Shown here piece after piece: positions 14,704 through 16,094 of a stretch of DNA of 16,094 nucleotides. Made by a program: the position numbers and the translations under genes. Below the pieces are notes generated by a model, which searched no databases, was not told where the DNA came from, and saw only the letters and a program-made list of their open reading frames with translations. Positions within the stretch are counted from its first letter, which is position 1; the number at the start of each line of letters is the position of its first letter. The DNA lies in the NCBI GenBank assembly GCA_019247755.1, contig JAFBAM010000107.1, positions 1 to 16,094 on the forward strand, written 5' to 3'. The stretch is from Sphingomonas sp. GTDB lineage: Bacteria > Pseudomonadota > Alphaproteobacteria > Sphingomonadales > Sphingomonadaceae.

Positions 14704-15777
14704 ATGGCCGTCAACGCAAAGAACTGGCAGGAACTCAAGAAGCCCAACGCGCTCGAGAAGAAGCAGTCGGGCAGCGACAGCAGCCGCCGTGCGGTGTTCG
14801 TCGCCGAGCCGCTGGAGCGCGGCTTTGGGATGACGCTCGGCAACTCGCTTCGTCGCGTGCTGCTGAGCTCGCTTCAGGGCGCCGCCGTCACGTCGATCAA
14901 GATCGACGGTGTGCTGCACGAGTTCTCGAGCCTTGCGGGAGTCCGCGAGGACGTCACCGACATGGTGCTGAACGTCAAGCAGATCGCGCTCAAGATGGAA
15001 GGCGAGGGGCCGAAGCGGCTTCACCTTTCGGCGACCGGCCCGGCGGAAGTCACCGCGGGCATGATCGCGACCTCGGGCGACATCGAGATCACCAACCCCG
15101 ACCTCGTCATCTGCCACCTCGACGATGGCGCGACGCTCAACATTGAGCTCACCGCCGACATCGGCAAGGGCTATCAGCCGGCGGTCGCCAACCGCCCGGC
15201 CGACGCGCCGATCGGCCTGATCCCGGTCGACGCGCTGTACAGCCCGGTCCGCCAGGTCGCGTACAAGGTGGAGAACACTCGCGTCGGGCAGGAGCTCGAT
15301 TACGACAAGCTCACGTTGACGATCGAGACCGACGGCACGGTGACCCCGGAAGACGCGCTCGGCTATGCCGCGCGGATCCTCCAGGACCAGCTGCAGCTGT
15401 TCGTCCACTTCGACGACAGCCAGGTGCGCATGGCGCCGTCGCCGATGATCGGCCAGGCCGTGCCCATGGCGGCGGATTCGACGCCGACCGACACCAACCA
15501 GCTCAACCGCTACCTCCTGAAGAAGGTGGACGAGCTGGAGCTTTCGGTGCGCAGCGCGAATTGCCTCAAGAACGACAACATCATCTACATCGGCGACCTG
15601 GTCCAGAAGACCGAGGCCGAGATGCTCCGCACGCCGAACTTCGGCCGCAAGAGCCTCAACGAGATCAAGGAAGTCCTTGCCTCGATGGGCCTGCGCCTCG
15701 GCATGGACATCCCCGGGTGGCCGCCGGAGAACATCGAAGAGATGGCGAAGAAGCTCGAGCAGGAGATGCTCGGCTAA
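14704..15777 (+). CDS. rpoA: DNA-directed RNA polymerase alpha subunit
   Basis: The alpha subunit dimerises to nucleate assembly of RNA polymerase and contacts UP elements and activators. The protein has 357 residues. The N-terminal domain (about 30-245) includes FVAEPLERGFGMTLGNSLRRVLL and the SSLQGAAVTSIKIDGVLHEFSS dimer region. A linker near 250-265 is followed by the C-terminal domain (about 270-340) with ELSVRSANCLKN and RTPNFGRKSLNEIKEVL, the helix-hairpin-helix DNA-contact region. The length is slightly above that of E. coli RpoA (329), mainly from the N-terminal extension and C-terminal tail ending in KKLEQEMLG. rplQ, usually the next gene, is not present; a terminator follows within 60 nt. 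Confidence 0.99.
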   Translation: MAVNAKNWQELKKPNALEKKQSGSDSSRRAVFVAEPLERGFGMTLGNSLRRVLLSSLQGAAVTSIKIDGVLHEFSSLAGVREDVTDMVLNVKQIALKMEGEGPKRLHLSATGPAEVTAGMIATSGDIEITNPDLVICHLDDGATLNIELTADIGKGYQPAVANRPADAPIGLIPVDALYSPVRQVAYKVENTRVGQELDYDKLTLTIETDGTVTPEDALGYAARILQDQLQLFVHFDDSQVRMAPSPMIGQAVPMAADSTPTDTNQLNRYLLKKVDELELSVRSANCLKNDNIIYIGDLVQKTEAEMLRTPNFGRKSLNEIKEVLASMGLRLGMDIPGWPPENIEEMAKKLEQEMLG

Positions 15778-15803
15778 CCAGCCGCACCGTCGAGTTCAGA
15801 CAC

Positions 15804-15838
15804 AAGGAAGGGCCGTCCCGTTGGGGCGGCCCTTCTTT
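15804..15838 (+). terminator. Intrinsic terminator after rpoA, possibly bidirectional
   Basis: AAGGGCCGTCCC (15808-15819) pairs with GGGGCGGCCCTT (15823-15834) as a 12-bp stem with one G-U pair and a 3-nt loop. Pairing can extend outward through GG/CT and AA/TT bases to 15804 and 15838. The plus-strand exit CTTTCT gives a short T-rich tract. The minus-strand exit (CCTTGTG) is weaker. Lying between the convergent rpoA and cytochrome genes, it likely serves both. Confidence 0.85.
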
Positions 15839-16094
15839 CTAGGGCGTTGCGCGAGGCAATCCGGCGCGGACGTAGGCGATGAGCGCCCAAATATCCTTCT
15901 TCGCCATCCGGTCCTTGAAGGCCGGCATCTCGGACTCGAACTGGCGACCGCCCTCGGCGATGCTCCAGTACATGTAGGGCTCGGCCTTGTCCTTCGGCGC
16001 GCCGGCCAGCCATTCGAGGTCGGCCGGTGCGGGCACCAGGGCGAATGCCTCAGGGCCGCCGCCCTGGCCGGTCCAGCCGTGGCAAGGCGTGCAA
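15839..16094 (-). CDS. Class I c-type cytochrome, C-terminal part (partial)
   Basis: The frame is open to the right edge of the window. It reads CTPCHGWTGQGG at the edge, a CxxCH heme-attachment motif, although an ORF scan from the first start codon would begin only at VPAPADLEW (16036). It ends with ESEMPAFKDRMAKKDIWALIAYVRAG and TAG at 15839-15841. The Met in SEMPAF is the likely sixth heme ligand, and the final helix (KKDIWALIAYV) is the usual class I cytochrome c C-terminal helix. The 84 visible residues lack the export signal, which must lie outside the window. Such proteins carry electrons in the periplasm. Whether this is a free cytochrome or the tail of a larger dehydrogenase or oxidase subunit cannot be told. 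Confidence 0.88.
   Translation of the reverse strand, partial: CTPCHGWTGQGGGPEAFALVPAPADLEWLAGAPKDKAEPYMYWSIAEGGRQFESEMPAFKDRMAKKDIWALIAYVRAGLPRATP

Noticed and set aside
14620..15408. A 262-codon open frame on the minus strand opposite rpoA
   Set aside because: It is a shadow of rpoA; the Arg/Asp/Val-rich translation has no recognisable domain.

Overview
The window is high-GC alphaproteobacterial chromosome, most likely from the order Sphingomonadales. This rests on the gene families, codon use and gene order: ribF-ileS-lspA followed by a DUF3035/BamF-like lipoprotein, the hflC-degP junction, a unimodular QueF, and an rpsM-rpsK-rpoA block. It is almost wholly coding and mostly housekeeping. 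I see no insertion sequence, phage gene, CRISPR array, tRNA or rRNA.

Layout. (1) 1-4887, plus strand: the last codons of an HflC-like SPFH protein, a periplasmic Do/HtrA serine protease, an unrecognised exported protein, a small NTF2-like protein and an OPT-family oligopeptide transporter. The last three genes are tightly packed. (2) 4884-6350, minus strand: queF followed 3 nt later by a ketopantoate reductase-like gene, which runs convergently into the transporter. (3) 6397-7227, plus strand: a two-domain sulfurtransferase (SseA type), divergent from queF. (4) 13621 down to 7224, minus strand: a DUF2127 membrane protein, ribF, ileS, an unlisted 54-codon ORF, lspA, a DUF3035/BamF-like lipoprotein, a CtrA-like winged-helix regulator without a receiver domain, and an unrecognised 118-aa protein. 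(5) 13804-15777, plus strand: rpsM, rpsK and rpoA, closed by a strong terminator. (6) 15839-16094, minus strand: the C-terminal part of a c-type cytochrome whose CxxCH motif lies at the window edge.

How the genes work together. Region 4 couples flavin cofactor synthesis, isoleucyl-tRNA charging and lipoprotein maturation. LspA is encoded 8 nt overlapping a lipoprotein it should process. Region 1 begins with envelope proteolysis (HflC/Do protease) and ends with peptide uptake. Region 5 is the transcription/translation core (S13, S11, RNA polymerase alpha), lacking rplQ directly after rpoA.

No clearly new multi-gene system is visible. The items most worth a second look are the small ORF between ileS and lspA, the receiver-less CtrA-like regulator in the lspA operon, a terminator-like hairpin in the rpsM leader, a long inverted repeat covering the ribosome binding site downstream of the protease, hairpins at the gene ends of the ribosomal operon, and two convergent gene pairs that share a CTAG stop palindrome.
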